Origin: UBA4655 sp044337015
GTDB taxonomy: Bacteria > Planctomycetota > Planctomycetia > Pirellulales > UBA1268
Reading direction: 5' to 3'
Length of the DNA stretch: 15,894 nucleotides
Assembly (NCBI GenBank): GCA_044337015.1
Contig: JBIIOJ010000043.1
Location: 1 to 15,894, forward strand
How positions within the stretch are numbered: position 1 is the first letter of the stretch; the number at the start of each line of letters is the position of its first letter. The notes beneath the pieces were generated by a model. The model was not told where the DNA came from. It was given only the letters and a program-made list of their open reading frames with translations, and ran no database searches. Shown one piece after another: positions 6,621 through 13,816 of the stretch. Made by a program: the position numbers and the translations under genes.

Positions 6621-6650
6621 AGTATAGAAACGACCGGGGGGCGTTCACAA
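6621..6650 (-). promoter_or_regulatory. Sigma-70-like promoter upstream of rpmJ
   Basis: TTGTGA (6650-6645) and TATACT (6626-6621) are separated by 18 bases, an allowed spacing. The -35 matches TTGACA at four of six positions and the -10 matches TATAAT at five of six. The A/T-rich patch stands out in a very GC-rich background and lies in the map-rpmJ gap. Initiation near 6614 would give a leader of about 60 bases containing the hairpin at 6566-6584. It would drive rpmJ-rpsM-rpsK-rpsD-rpoA-rplQ separately from the upstream block. Confidence 0.55.
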
Positions 6651-6706
6651 GGGGGTGGCGGTTCCGGGCCGGCAACCGGGGTTACCGCCGCACTCCCGGG
6701 TTCCGG

Positions 6707-7507
6707 TCAAGCCGCATCGCCGACGCTCTCCCCGGCCGCCGGGGCGGCCGTGAGCACGACGGGCCCCTGCTCCGTGATCGCGACGGTGTGCTCGAAGTGG
6801 GCGCTGAACTTGCCGTCCACCGTTGACTGCGTCCAGTGGTCGGGCATCGCCCGCACCCGCTTCGACCCCATGTTGACCATCGGCTCGACGGCGATCACAA
6901 GCCCCGGCTCCAGTTCGAAATCGTGATGCCGGCGAAAGTGCGGCGTGCAGAAGTTCGGCACCTGCGGATCCTCGTGCATCTTCCTGCCGATGCCATGCCC
7001 GACGAAGTTCTCCACGACGGAGAAACCATGGTCCCGGACGAACTTCGCCATCTCGCCAGCGACGTCGCTCCAGCGGCTTCGAACGCCCATCAATTCGATC
7101 GCGAGCGACAGCACGCCGGACGTGCAGTCGAGGAGTTTCCGCACATCCGGCGACACTTCGCCGACGGGATAGGTCATCGCGGAGTCGCCACACCACCCCC
7201 CGACGCGGCAGCCGGTGTCGATGCTGACGATGTCGCCCGCGCGGAGCACCCTGGGCCCGGGAATGCCGTGCACGACCTCGTCGTTCACCGACATGCAGCA
7301 GACGGCCGGGAACGGCGTCTTGCCGGGCACTCCCTTGAAGAGCGGTTCGGCGGAGTGGCTCGCGAAGAACCGTTCGACCGCCACGTCGATCTCCCCGGTC
7401 GTCATGCCGGGACGAACCAACGAGCTAGCAAGTTGATGCGCGCCCCAGACCACGAGTCCGGCCCGTCGCATGGCCGCGATTTCACGAGAGGAGCGGAGAT
7501 TCACCAC
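6707..7507 (-). CDS. map: Methionine aminopeptidase, type I
   Basis: Removes the initiator methionine from new proteins in the cytosol, using two metal ions. The 266-residue product has the pita-bread fold ligands in order: D97 in SIDTG, D108 in GDSAMTY, H171 in GHGIGRKMHEDP, E208 in VEPMVN and E239 in FEHTV. The conserved histidines H80 and H178 are also present. The start is a GTG at 7507, or the adjacent GTG at 7504; either keeps the usual start before SSREIAAMRRAG. No ribosome site is visible. It follows adk after 112 bp, and a TATACT box in that gap may give it its own promoter. The infA gene that often follows map is absent. Confidence 0.96.
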   Translation of the reverse strand: MVNLRSSREIAAMRRAGLVVWGAHQLASSLVRPGMTTGEIDVAVERFFASHSAEPLFKGVPGKTPFPAVCCMSVNDEVVHGIPGPRVLRAGDIVSIDTGCRVGGWCGDSAMTYPVGEVSPDVRKLLDCTSGVLSLAIELMGVRSRWSDVAGEMAKFVRDHGFSVVENFVGHGIGRKMHEDPQVPNFCTPHFRRHHDFELEPGLVIAVEPMVNMGSKRVRAMPDHWTQSTVDGKFSAHFEHTVAITEQGPVVLTAAPAAGESVGDAA

Positions 7508-7598
7508 GACGACACGATTACCGGAAACGTCAGGACTCGGGGGCGGTCTCGACCGACGCCGGGGACTGACCGCGGCGGGCCGGAAACGAATGCGAAGA

Positions 7599-7604
7599 AG
7601 TATA
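7599..7604 (-). promoter_or_regulatory. Possible -10 element upstream of map
   Basis: TATACT lies in the adk-map gap about 90 bases before the map start. It shares the 8-base word TATACTTC with the rpmJ promoter. The nearest -35-like hexamer, TTGAGC, is only 13 bases upstream, too close for a standard sigma-70 site, and nothing better sits at 16-18 bases. The call rests on the -10 box alone. Confidence 0.3.
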
Positions 7605-7619
7605 CACCGCGATCGAAGC

Positions 7620-8210
7620 TCAACGACGGGGCGCCTGCCCCCGTGCCGCCCGGTGCTCGAACCGCCTGACAGCCTCCATCACCCTCGCCGTGATCTCGTC
7701 GGCCCCGCCAAGCCCGTCGATGCTCTCGAGCTTGCCCTGCCGCTTGTAGTATTCCAGCAACGGCGCCGTCTGCACCTCGAAGCTCTCGATCCGACGGGAA
7801 AACACGGCCGGATCGTCGTCGTCCCGCTTCCGCATCGTCATCCGGCGGATGAGTTCGTCCCGCGGCACGGCCAGTTCGATGACGCCGTCAACGCTCATCG
7901 CCTGCCGCTCGAGCATGTCGTCGAGGATCTCGGCCTGCGGCAACGTCCGCGGAAACCCGTCGAGCAGACACCCCCTCCGGCAGTCGGGGTCCTGCAGACG
8001 CTTCTGAACCATCCCGACGATCAGCTGGTCGGGCACCAACTGCCCGTGATCGACGAATCCCTTCGCCAGCAACCCCTCCGCGGTTCCCTCGCGAATCTCC
8101 GCTCGTAGCATCTCGCCCGTCGAAAGATGAGGGACGGCGAGGTGCTCGACGAGCCGCTGACATTGGGTGCCCTTCCCCGCTCCCGGCGGCCCGATAAGGA
8201 TGATCCGCAT
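7620..8210 (-). CDS. adk: Adenylate kinase, short-LID form
   Basis: Interconverts ATP plus AMP with two ADP in the cytosol. The 196-residue product has the P-loop GPPGAGKGT at 7-15, the AMP-binding LSTGEMLR at 29-36 and DGFPRT at 84-89. The ATP-side arginines occur in SRRIESF at 138-144. The LID is very short: from IRRMTMRKR the chain runs straight into DDDDPAVFSRR, with no zinc cysteines and no GR motif. E. coli Adk has 214 residues with a long LID. The gene starts 11 bases after the secY stop, the classic secY-adk-map order. The ATG at 8210 has no strong ribosome site, so coupling to secY translation is likely. Confidence 0.96.
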   Translation of the reverse strand: MRIILIGPPGAGKGTQCQRLVEHLAVPHLSTGEMLRAEIREGTAEGLLAKGFVDHGQLVPDQLIVGMVQKRLQDPDCRRGCLLDGFPRTLPQAEILDDMLERQAMSVDGVIELAVPRDELIRRMTMRKRDDDDPAVFSRRIESFEVQTAPLLEYYKRQGKLESIDGLGGADEITARVMEAVRRFEHRAARGQAPRR

Positions 8211-8221
8211 GAATGAGCCGC

Positions 8222-9583
8222 TCAGGTCTTTTCGAGAAGGCCGCTGTAGTTCCTCATCACGAGATGGCTGTCGATTTTCTGCACGAGGTCGAAGGCGACG
8301 CTCACGGCAATCAACAGGCCGGTGCCGCCGTAGAAGCTCGCGATCTGGGCGGGAATGCCGAGGGCCCCGGCGACGATCGTCGGGATGATCGCCACGAGCG
8401 CCAGGAAGGCAGCCCCGACGTAGGTGATCCGCTCCATGACGCGTTCGAGGTAATCAGCGGTCCGCTTGCCCGGACGATACCCGGGGATGAACGCGCCGAA
8501 GTTCTTCAGGTTGTCGGCCATGTCCTTCGGATTGAAGGTGATTGCCGTCCAGAAGTAGCAGAAGAAGTAGATCAGGACGACGTAAAGCAGGTTGTAGAGG
8601 TACGACTGACCGCGAGTGAATGAATCGTGCAGCGTCGCCAGGAACGCGTTGCCCGGGTAGGCGCTGGCGAGGTACTGGAAGAGCATTTGCGGAAAGAGCA
8701 GGAGCGAACTGGCGAAGATGATCGGCATGACGCCGGCTTGGTTCACCCGAAGCGGCAGGTACTGACGCGTGCCGCCGTAGACCCGTCGGCCGCGCACGTG
8801 CTTCGCGCTCTGGGTCGGGATCCGCCGCTGGCCCTGGGTCATGAACACCACGCCCGCGACCACGCCCACGAAGAGCGCCGCGAGCACGATCAACGTCTCG
8901 ACACCCATCTTGCCGCCGGCGCCGCCAAGCTCCCAACTCGTGTCGCTCGTAAGCTGCACCAGGGCGCTTGGCATCGCCGCCAGGATGCCCGCCATGATGA
9001 GCAGGCTGATGCCGTTGCCGATGCCGAACTCGTCGATCTGTTCGCCGAGCCACATCAGGAAGATCGTTCCAGCGGTCATCGTCATCACCGCCACGAACTG
9101 CCACACCAGTGGAAGCCGCCCGTCGACGAGAAAGCTCGACTGGATGAGCGGCGTCTCGCCGACCCGCGTGGAGGAGAGAAAGGCGACGTAGGCCCAGCTC
9201 TGCAGCAGGCAGATGAGCACGGTGGCGTACCGCGTGTACTCGTTAATCTTCTTGCGACCCGCCTCACCCTCCTTCTGCAGCCGCTCGAGCGGCGGCCAGA
9301 CGGTGGCGAGCAACTGGAAAATGATCGACGCCGAGATGTACGGCATGATCCCAAGGCCGAAGATCGTCGCCTGGGAGAGCTGGCTCGCCGAAAAAACGGC
9401 CACGGTCTTCAAGAGGTCGCTCACGCCCCCGGCCTCCTCCGCGAAGGCGGTCATGGCCTTGGGATCGACAATCGGCAGCGGGACCTGCCAGCCCACGCGG
9501 TAGATCGCAAGCAGCCCCAGGGTGAGCAGGATCTTCTGCCGCAGCTCGGGGATTGTGAAGATGATTCGAAGTTTTTCGAACAC
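8222..9583 (-). CDS. secY: Preprotein translocase subunit SecY
   Basis: The channel subunit of the SecYEG translocon in the cytoplasmic membrane. The product is 453 residues, close to E. coli's 443, with ten hydrophobic segments expected. The signature GLGIMPYISASIIFQLL lies at 76-92, followed by the cytoplasmic loop KEGEAGRKKINEYTRYATV. Later landmarks are GIGNGISLLIMAGI and the C-terminal VGAAFLALVAIIP with GGTGLLIAVSVAFD. The start is a GTG at 9583, with AGGAG 8 bases before it. It lies 71 bp after rplO, and a hairpin with one bulge (9629-9648) sits in that spacer. Confidence 0.98.
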   Translation of the reverse strand: MFEKLRIIFTIPELRQKILLTLGLLAIYRVGWQVPLPIVDPKAMTAFAEEAGGVSDLLKTVAVFSASQLSQATIFGLGIMPYISASIIFQLLATVWPPLERLQKEGEAGRKKINEYTRYATVLICLLQSWAYVAFLSSTRVGETPLIQSSFLVDGRLPLVWQFVAVMTMTAGTIFLMWLGEQIDEFGIGNGISLLIMAGILAAMPSALVQLTSDTSWELGGAGGKMGVETLIVLAALFVGVVAGVVFMTQGQRRIPTQSAKHVRGRRVYGGTRQYLPLRVNQAGVMPIIFASSLLLFPQMLFQYLASAYPGNAFLATLHDSFTRGQSYLYNLLYVVLIYFFCYFWTAITFNPKDMADNLKNFGAFIPGYRPGKRTADYLERVMERITYVGAAFLALVAIIPTIVAGALGIPAQIASFYGGTGLLIAVSVAFDLVQKIDSHLVMRNYSGLLEKT

Positions 9584-9628
9584 GAGCGGGACTCCTGGGT
9601 TGGCGGACGGCGGGCAACCGGCACGGCC

Positions 9629-9648
9629 GGCGAGCCGCCGGCTCCGCC
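9629..9648 (-). other. Hairpin in the rplO-secY spacer
   Basis: GGC-GAGCC and GGCTC-GCC can form an 8-bp stem with one bulged base around a 3-base loop. It lies 6 bases after the rplO stop. No T-run follows. It could be an intercistronic processing or stability element, or a chance product of high GC. Confidence 0.3.
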
Positions 9649-9654
9649 GACACC

Positions 9655-10164
9655 CTACCCCGCCGCGGGCTTCTTACGCGATGCCTTTTTCTTCTGGTTC
9701 TTCACGACCGCGGCCGGCCCGGGCAATTCCACGACACTGCCACCGGCCTCGACGATCTTCCGTCGAGCCTGCTCGCTGAAGCGATGCGCGGAAACCGCGA
9801 GAGCCTTGCCGATGGTGCCGCTGCCGAGGATTTTCACCTCGTCGTAGACGCCCTTGGCCAGTCCCTTCGCCTTGAGGCTCTCGGGCGTCACGGCCTCTCC
9901 GGCGGCGAATGCCGCGTCGATCGCAGCGACGTTCACGCCGATGATCGTGCGGGCGAACTGGTTGTGAAACCCTCGCTTCGGGATTTGGCGAATGATCGGC
10001 ATCCGCCCGCCCTCGAAGATGGCGGGCGAGCTCCAGCCGGCAAGTTGTCCCTGCCCCTTGTGGCCCCGTCCCGAGGTCTTGCCGCGTCCGGATCCGGGGC
10101 CGCGGCCGACCCGCAGCCGCTTGCGGTTCTTGTGGATTCCCTTGTTGACGTCGCTGAGTTTCAT
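9655..10164 (-). CDS. rplO: 50S ribosomal protein L15
   Basis: L15 is a late-assembly large-subunit protein with a long basic extension reaching into 23S rRNA. The product is 169 residues against 144 in E. coli. The glycine/arginine-rich arm RVGRGPGSGRGKTSGRGHKGQ lies at 18-38, followed by FEGGRMPIIRQIPKRGF. The C-terminal domain has VKILGSGTIGKALAVSAHRFS and KIVEAGGSVVEL. An added basic tail (KNQKKKASRKKPAAG) accounts for much of the extra length. It starts only 25 bp after rpsE, leaving no room for rpmD. Confidence 0.97.
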   Translation of the reverse strand: MKLSDVNKGIHKNRKRLRVGRGPGSGRGKTSGRGHKGQGQLAGWSSPAIFEGGRMPIIRQIPKRGFHNQFARTIIGVNVAAIDAAFAAGEAVTPESLKAKGLAKGVYDEVKILGSGTIGKALAVSAHRFSEQARRKIVEAGGSVVELPGPAAVVKNQKKKASRKKPAAG

Positions 10165-10189
10165 TGTGATGTGTTCCGTGCTGCTTGGA

Positions 10190-10687
10190 TCAGGAGAGCG
10201 AAACCCCGCGGAGTCGCTCCACGTCCGACTTGGTGCGAAGCTGCTTAAGGCCGTCGATCGCCGCCTTCACGAGGTTGACCGGGTTCGTGGAGCCATGAGC
10301 CTTGGAAAGCACGTCCTTGATGCCCGCGCCCTCGCAGACGGCGCGGACGGCGGCGCCGGCGATGATGCCGGTGCCTGGGCTCGCCGGGAGCAGGATCACC
10401 TTCGCCGTGCCGGCGCGGCCCTCGACGCGATGGGGAATGGTGCCGGACTCGACCGGGATCTCGACCAGGTTCTTCATGCCGTCCTTGATCGCCTTCTCGA
10501 CGGCGGGCGGAACCTCGTTTGCCTTCCCGTATCCCACGCCGACCTTTCCACGGCCGTTGCCGACGACCACGAGACCGGCGAAACTGAATCGGCGGCCGCC
10601 CTTCACGACGGTGGCACAACGCCGCACCTTTACGACGGTTTCGGTGAACTCACCGGTACGCTGCTCTTTTCCCGAAGTCGTCGCCAC
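10190..10687 (-). CDS. rpsE: 30S ribosomal protein S5
   Basis: S5 lies at the back of the 30S subunit near the mRNA entry site and affects decoding accuracy. The 165-residue product has the double-stranded-RNA-binding-like N-domain with VVKGGRRFSFAGLVVVGNGR, then GKVGVGYGKANEVPPAVEKA. The C-domain has LLPASPGTGIIAGAAVRAVCEGAGIKDVLSK. The start is a GTG at 10687, with GGAG 9 bases upstream. It follows rplR after 54 bp. Confidence 0.98.
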   Translation of the reverse strand: MATTSGKEQRTGEFTETVVKVRRCATVVKGGRRFSFAGLVVVGNGRGKVGVGYGKANEVPPAVEKAIKDGMKNLVEIPVESGTIPHRVEGRAGTAKVILLPASPGTGIIAGAAVRAVCEGAGIKDVLSKAHGSTNPVNLVKAAIDGLKQLRTKSDVERLRGVSLS

Positions 10688-10741
10688 GTTTCGTTTCTCC
10701 GATTCGCTGGTTGGGCCGTTTCGTTGCTGAAGAAATCGCCG

Positions 10742-11110
10742 TCAAAACTCGAGGCCGGCGGCTCGCGCTGCGTCAGCGAGGGCAGCCACGCGGCCGTGGT
10801 AGCGGAAGGCACCGCGGTCGAAGCAGACCTTCTTCACTCCGGCGGCCTGGGCCCGTTCCGCAACCGCACGGCCAATCGCCTCCGCGGCCTGCCGATTGCC
10901 TCCGAAGCCGAGGCCGTCGCGGAGTTGCTTGTCGAGCGAACTCGCCGAGGCGAGCGTGCGGCCGGTCGTGTCGTCGATCAGCTGTACGTAGATGTGCTTG
11001 TGCGTGCGGAAAACCGAAAGCCGCGGCTTCTCGGACGTTCCACGGATCGCCTTGCGGACCCGGAAACGCCGCCGCTGCCGCTGTCGGAGGAGGGCTCGTT
11101 CGTGGCTCAT
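10742..11110 (-). CDS. rplR: 50S ribosomal protein L18
   Basis: L18 binds 5S rRNA in the central protuberance together with L5. The 122-residue product begins MSHERALLRQRQRRRFRVRK. It has PRLSVFRTHKHIYVQLIDD, ASASSLDK, and the C-terminal VCFDRGAFRYHGRVAALADAAR, all standard for L18. The ATG at 11110 has AAGGA 8 bases upstream. The frame stays open further upstream, but that stretch overlaps the end of rplF and is low-complexity. Confidence 0.98.
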   Translation of the reverse strand: MSHERALLRQRQRRRFRVRKAIRGTSEKPRLSVFRTHKHIYVQLIDDTTGRTLASASSLDKQLRDGLGFGGNRQAAEAIGRAVAERAQAAGVKKVCFDRGAFRYHGRVAALADAARAAGLEF

Positions 11111-11177
11111 GCTCGGATTCCTTCGTCGTGCCTGTCTTGGTCGTTTTGGATGACCTGTTCGTACTGGATGATGTGCG

Positions 11178-11723
11178 TCACTTGGTGACGGCCTTGCCCG
11201 CCTTGCGGCGAACCTGCTCGTTCTCGTACCGGATGCCCTTGCCCTTGTATGGCTCCGGCTTCCGCAGGGCCCGAACCTCCGCCGCGAACTGGCCGACGAG
11301 TTGCTTGTCGATGCCCTTGATCGTGATGTGCGTCTGGTCCGGACAGACGACGGTGAGGCCCTGGGGGATCGGAACCTGCAGCTCGTTCGCGAATCCGACG
11401 CGGAGCTGGAGAGTGTTCTTCTGAACGGTCGCGATGTATCCCACGCCGACGATCTCGAGCTTCTTTTCGTAGCCCTTCGAAACACCCTCGACCATGTTGG
11501 CCACGAGCGCCCGGGTCAGGCCATGCACCGACCTGGACAGACGGTTGTCATCCTTCCTGGCGACGGCGATCTGGCCCGCCGCCGGGTCGACAGAGACCTC
11601 CACGTTCGGATGCAAATCCATGGCCAGCTTTCCGAGCGGCCCCTCCGCGCGGAGCTTGCCCGACTCGACGGACGCCTTGACGCCCTTCGGAATCGTGACC
11701 GGTGCCTTGCCCACTCGCGACAT
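11178..11723 (-). CDS. rplF: 50S ribosomal protein L6
   Basis: L6 sits near the sarcin-ricin loop and the stalk base. The 181-residue product begins MSRVGKAPVTIPKGVKA and has two similar alpha/beta domains. The first contains LTRALVANMVEGVSKGYEKKLEIVGVGY. The C-terminal signature KPEPYKGKGIRYENE is intact, followed by QVRRKAGKA. The ATG at 11723 has GGGAG 7 bases upstream. It lies 41 bp after rpsH. Confidence 0.98.
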   Translation of the reverse strand: MSRVGKAPVTIPKGVKASVESGKLRAEGPLGKLAMDLHPNVEVSVDPAAGQIAVARKDDNRLSRSVHGLTRALVANMVEGVSKGYEKKLEIVGVGYIATVQKNTLQLRVGFANELQVPIPQGLTVVCPDQTHITIKGIDKQLVGQFAAEVRALRKPEPYKGKGIRYENEQVRRKAGKAVTK

Positions 11724-11764
11724 CGTTTCGCTCCCTTACGGATGACTCATCAAGGTTTTGCTGA

Positions 11765-12160
11765 TTACCAAAGCTCGCACAGCACTTCGCCGCCGAGCTT
11801 CCGCTGCCGAGCCTCACGGTCGCTCACGACCCCGCCAGAAGTCGAAAGGATCGAGATGCCGAGACCACCGAGCACCGGTCGCAGCCGGACGGACCGGCTG
11901 TAGACGCGGCGACCGGGCGAACTCACACGCCGGATGTGGCGGATGAGCCGCTCACCGTTCGGTCCGTACTTCAGCTCCAGTTGGAGCTTCGGAACCGGAT
12001 CCGACTCGAGTTCCTTCCAATCCCAAATGAACCCCTCGCGCTTCAGCACCTCCGCGACGCCCCGCTTCACCTTGGAGCTGGGGACCTCCACGGTGGCGCG
12101 TTCGACGCGCACGGCGTTCCGGATGCGTGTGAGCATGTCTGCGATCGGGTCGGTCATCAT
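11765..12160 (-). CDS. rpsH: 30S ribosomal protein S8
   Basis: S8 binds the central domain of 16S rRNA; in E. coli it is the repressor of the spc operon. The product is 131 residues, the usual length. It starts MMTDPIADMLTRIRNA and has SSKVKRGVAEVLKREGFI. The C-terminal signature LGGLGISILSTSGGVVSDREAR is intact. Two adjacent ATG codons (12160 and 12157) are both possible starts; AGGA lies about 10 bases before the first. It is 16 bp after rpsN. Confidence 0.97.
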   Translation of the reverse strand: MMTDPIADMLTRIRNAVRVERATVEVPSSKVKRGVAEVLKREGFIWDWKELESDPVPKLQLELKYGPNGERLIRHIRRVSSPGRRVYSRSVRLRPVLGGLGISILSTSGGVVSDREARQRKLGGEVLCELW

Positions 12161-12176
12161 GTGTCGTTGTTCCTGT

Positions 12177-12362
12177 CTACCAACTGGCCTTCCGAACCCC
12201 GGGAATGCAGCCCTGATCCGCGAGCTTTCTAAAGCAGATCCGACAGATTCCGAACTTCCGATACACCGCCCTCGGCCGTCCGCAGAGCATGCAGCGGTGG
12301 ACGGCCCTGGTGGAGTATTTCGGCTTCCGCTTGGCGGCCGCGATCTTTGATTTGCTTGCCAT
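12177..12362 (-). CDS. rpsN: 30S ribosomal protein S14, type Z (zinc)
   Basis: A 61-residue S14 of the short zinc-binding class (often called rpsZ), against about 100 residues for the zinc-free form. Cysteines at 24, 27, 40 and 43 make two CxxC pairs in CMLCGRPRAVYRKFGICRIC. The C-terminus FRKLADQGCIPGVRKASW is standard. S14 completes the 30S head near S3 and S10. I chose the ATG at 12362; an in-frame GTG at 12377 would add five residues. No strong ribosome site is visible, and the gene starts 19 bases after the rplE stop, so coupling is plausible. Confidence 0.97.
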   Translation of the reverse strand: MASKSKIAAAKRKPKYSTRAVHRCMLCGRPRAVYRKFGICRICFRKLADQGCIPGVRKASW

Positions 12363-12381
12363 GTCTTCGGTCGACACCGCT

Positions 12382-12993
12382 TCACGCGGCGGCGTCGGAC
12401 TCCTCCTCCTTCTTCAGCGGAACACCGAGCGCCCTGAGGAACAGCTTCGCCTCGTCGTCGTCGCGGGCCGTCGTGACGAGCGTGATGTTCATGCCCTGCG
12501 GCCGGGTAAACTTGTCAGGATTGATCTCCGGGAACACCATCTGCTCCGACAGGCCAAGGCTGTAGTTGCCGTGCCCATCGAAGGCGGAGCTCGAGAGGCC
12601 GCGGAAGTCCCGGACCCGCGGGAGTGCCAGCGACACGAGACGATCGAGAAACTCCCACATCCGGCGGCCCCGCAGAGTCACTTTGCAGCCGATCGGGAGG
12701 TTTTCGCGGAGCTTAAAGCCCGCGACGGCCGCCTTCGACAGCGTCGCGACCGGCTTTTGACCGGTGATCTGCGACAGTGCGTTGAGCGCCTCCTCGAGGT
12801 ACTTCTTCTCGGTGACTGCGACGCCCACGCCCATGCTCACGACGATCTTCTCGAGCGAGGGAAGCGCGTGCGGATTGGTGCGACCGAGATCCTTGGCCAA
12901 CTGCTGACGGACCGTCTTCGTGTAGTGCTCGAGGAGCCTCGGAGGCCCTCCTGCCGAAGCCGTCGCCGCCTTTTGTGCCGTTTTCTTTGCCAT
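12382..12993 (-). CDS. rplE: 50S ribosomal protein L5
   Basis: L5 binds 5S rRNA and contacts the P-site tRNA and S13. The product is 203 residues against 179 in E. coli. The extra length is an alanine/lysine-rich N-terminal tail of about 18 residues and a short acidic C-terminal tail (EEESDAAA). Core signatures are LEKIVVSMGVGVA, ITGQKPVATLSKAAVAGFKLRE, GCKVTLRGRRMWEFLDRL and MNITLVTTARDDDEAKLFL. It lies 74 bp after rplX, and only a weak ribosome site precedes the ATG at 12993. Confidence 0.97.
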   Translation of the reverse strand: MAKKTAQKAATASAGGPPRLLEHYTKTVRQQLAKDLGRTNPHALPSLEKIVVSMGVGVAVTEKKYLEEALNALSQITGQKPVATLSKAAVAGFKLRENLPIGCKVTLRGRRMWEFLDRLVSLALPRVRDFRGLSSSAFDGHGNYSLGLSEQMVFPEINPDKFTRPQGMNITLVTTARDDDEAKLFLRALGVPLKKEEESDAAA

Positions 12994-13067
12994 CGTTTAC
13001 CAGCCTGTCTTTCCGGATGCCACTCTCTGCCAGCTTGTCGACCGCCCTTGTTCGCTCCTACGCGGCT

Positions 13068-13448
13068 TCAACGACCGCCCGCCTTCGCGGTCACCTTCTT
13101 CGCCCGCGGCGGACGGATCGCGCCCATCTCCGCCTTGCACTTCCTGCACACCCGCACCTTGCCGCCATCAGCTGCAACCTTCACGCCGATCCGCGTGGTT
13201 GAACTGCAGGACGGGCACACGACGAGCACGTTGGACGCGTCGATCGGCATCTCCTTCGAGAGCCGACCGCCCTGCGGGTTCTTCTGGCTCCGCTTCATGT
13301 GCCGGTAGACGCGGTTGACTCCCTCGACGACGAGCTTCGCCACCTTACCGCCGGCAGCCTTCGCAGGGCGGACGGACAGAACCTTCGCCCGCGTCCCGCG
13401 GTCGTTTCCGGTGCGAACCTCGACGAGGTCTCCCGATCGGATGAACAT
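13068..13448 (-). CDS. rplX: 50S ribosomal protein L24, with zinc-ribbon motif
   Basis: L24 initiates 50S assembly and lies near the exit tunnel. The 126-residue product starts MFIRSGDLVEVRTGNDRG, a KOW motif. It continues with VEGVNRVYRHMKRSQKNPQGG. Four cysteines at 78, 81, 101 and 104 form two CxxC pairs (CPSC and CRKC), the zinc-ribbon form found in many bacteria. A basic tail follows (RPPRAKKVTAKAGGR). The ATG at 13448 overlaps the rplN stop as TGATG, with GAGG 7 bases before it, so translation is coupled. The frame is open upstream, but that stretch is a shadow of rplN. Confidence 0.97.
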   Translation of the reverse strand: MFIRSGDLVEVRTGNDRGTRAKVLSVRPAKAAGGKVAKLVVEGVNRVYRHMKRSQKNPQGGRLSKEMPIDASNVLVVCPSCSSTTRIGVKVAADGGKVRVCRKCKAEMGAIRPPRAKKVTAKAGGR

Positions 13449-13816
13449 CACACCACCTCGCTCGCGAGACTGACGATTTTCATGAAGTTGCGGTCGCGAA
13501 GCTCCCTTGCCACCGCGCCAAAGATGCGGGTGCCCTTGGGATTCTTCTCGTTGTCGATGATGACGCAGGCGTTCGAATCGAATCGCACGTAGCTGCCGTC
13601 CTCTCGCCGGGTCGGCTTCTTGCAGCGAACGATCACGGCCTTCACGACCGCCTTCTTCTTCACGTCGCTTCCCGGAATGACGCTCTTCACCGAGCAGACG
13701 ATGATGTCGCCGAGGCCTGCGACCCGCCGCTTGCTCCCGCCGAGCACCTTGAAGCACATCACTTCCTTGGCGCCGGTGTTGTCGGCCACGTTGAGCCGGG
13801 TCTGCATCTGGATCAT
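13448..13816 (-). CDS. rplN: 50S ribosomal protein L14
   Basis: L14 is at the subunit interface, contacting 16S rRNA helix 14 and L19. The 122-residue length is typical. It begins MIQMQTRLNVADNTGAKEVMC and has GLGDIIVCSVKSVIPG, VKAVIVRCKKP and FDSNACVIIDNEKNPKGTRIFG, all standard. The ATG at 13816 overlaps the rpsQ stop as ATGA, with GGGAG 6 bases upstream. This places the S10-to-spc boundary inside one coupled transcript with no visible promoter. Confidence 0.98.
   Translation of the reverse strand: MIQMQTRLNVADNTGAKEVMCFKVLGGSKRRVAGLGDIIVCSVKSVIPGSDVKKKAVVKAVIVRCKKPTRREDGSYVRFDSNACVIIDNEKNPKGTRIFGAVARELRDRNFMKIVSLASEVV

Noticed and set aside
6671..6686. Short hairpin GGTAAC/GTTGCC just after map as a terminator
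   Set aside because: Only six pairs including a G-T wobble, with no T-run; too weak to call.
8627..11188. Plus-strand open frames of about 400 codons opposite secY-rplO and rplO-rplR
   Set aside because: They cross several genuine minus-strand ribosomal genes and have no domain or ribosome site; GC-driven open antisense frames.
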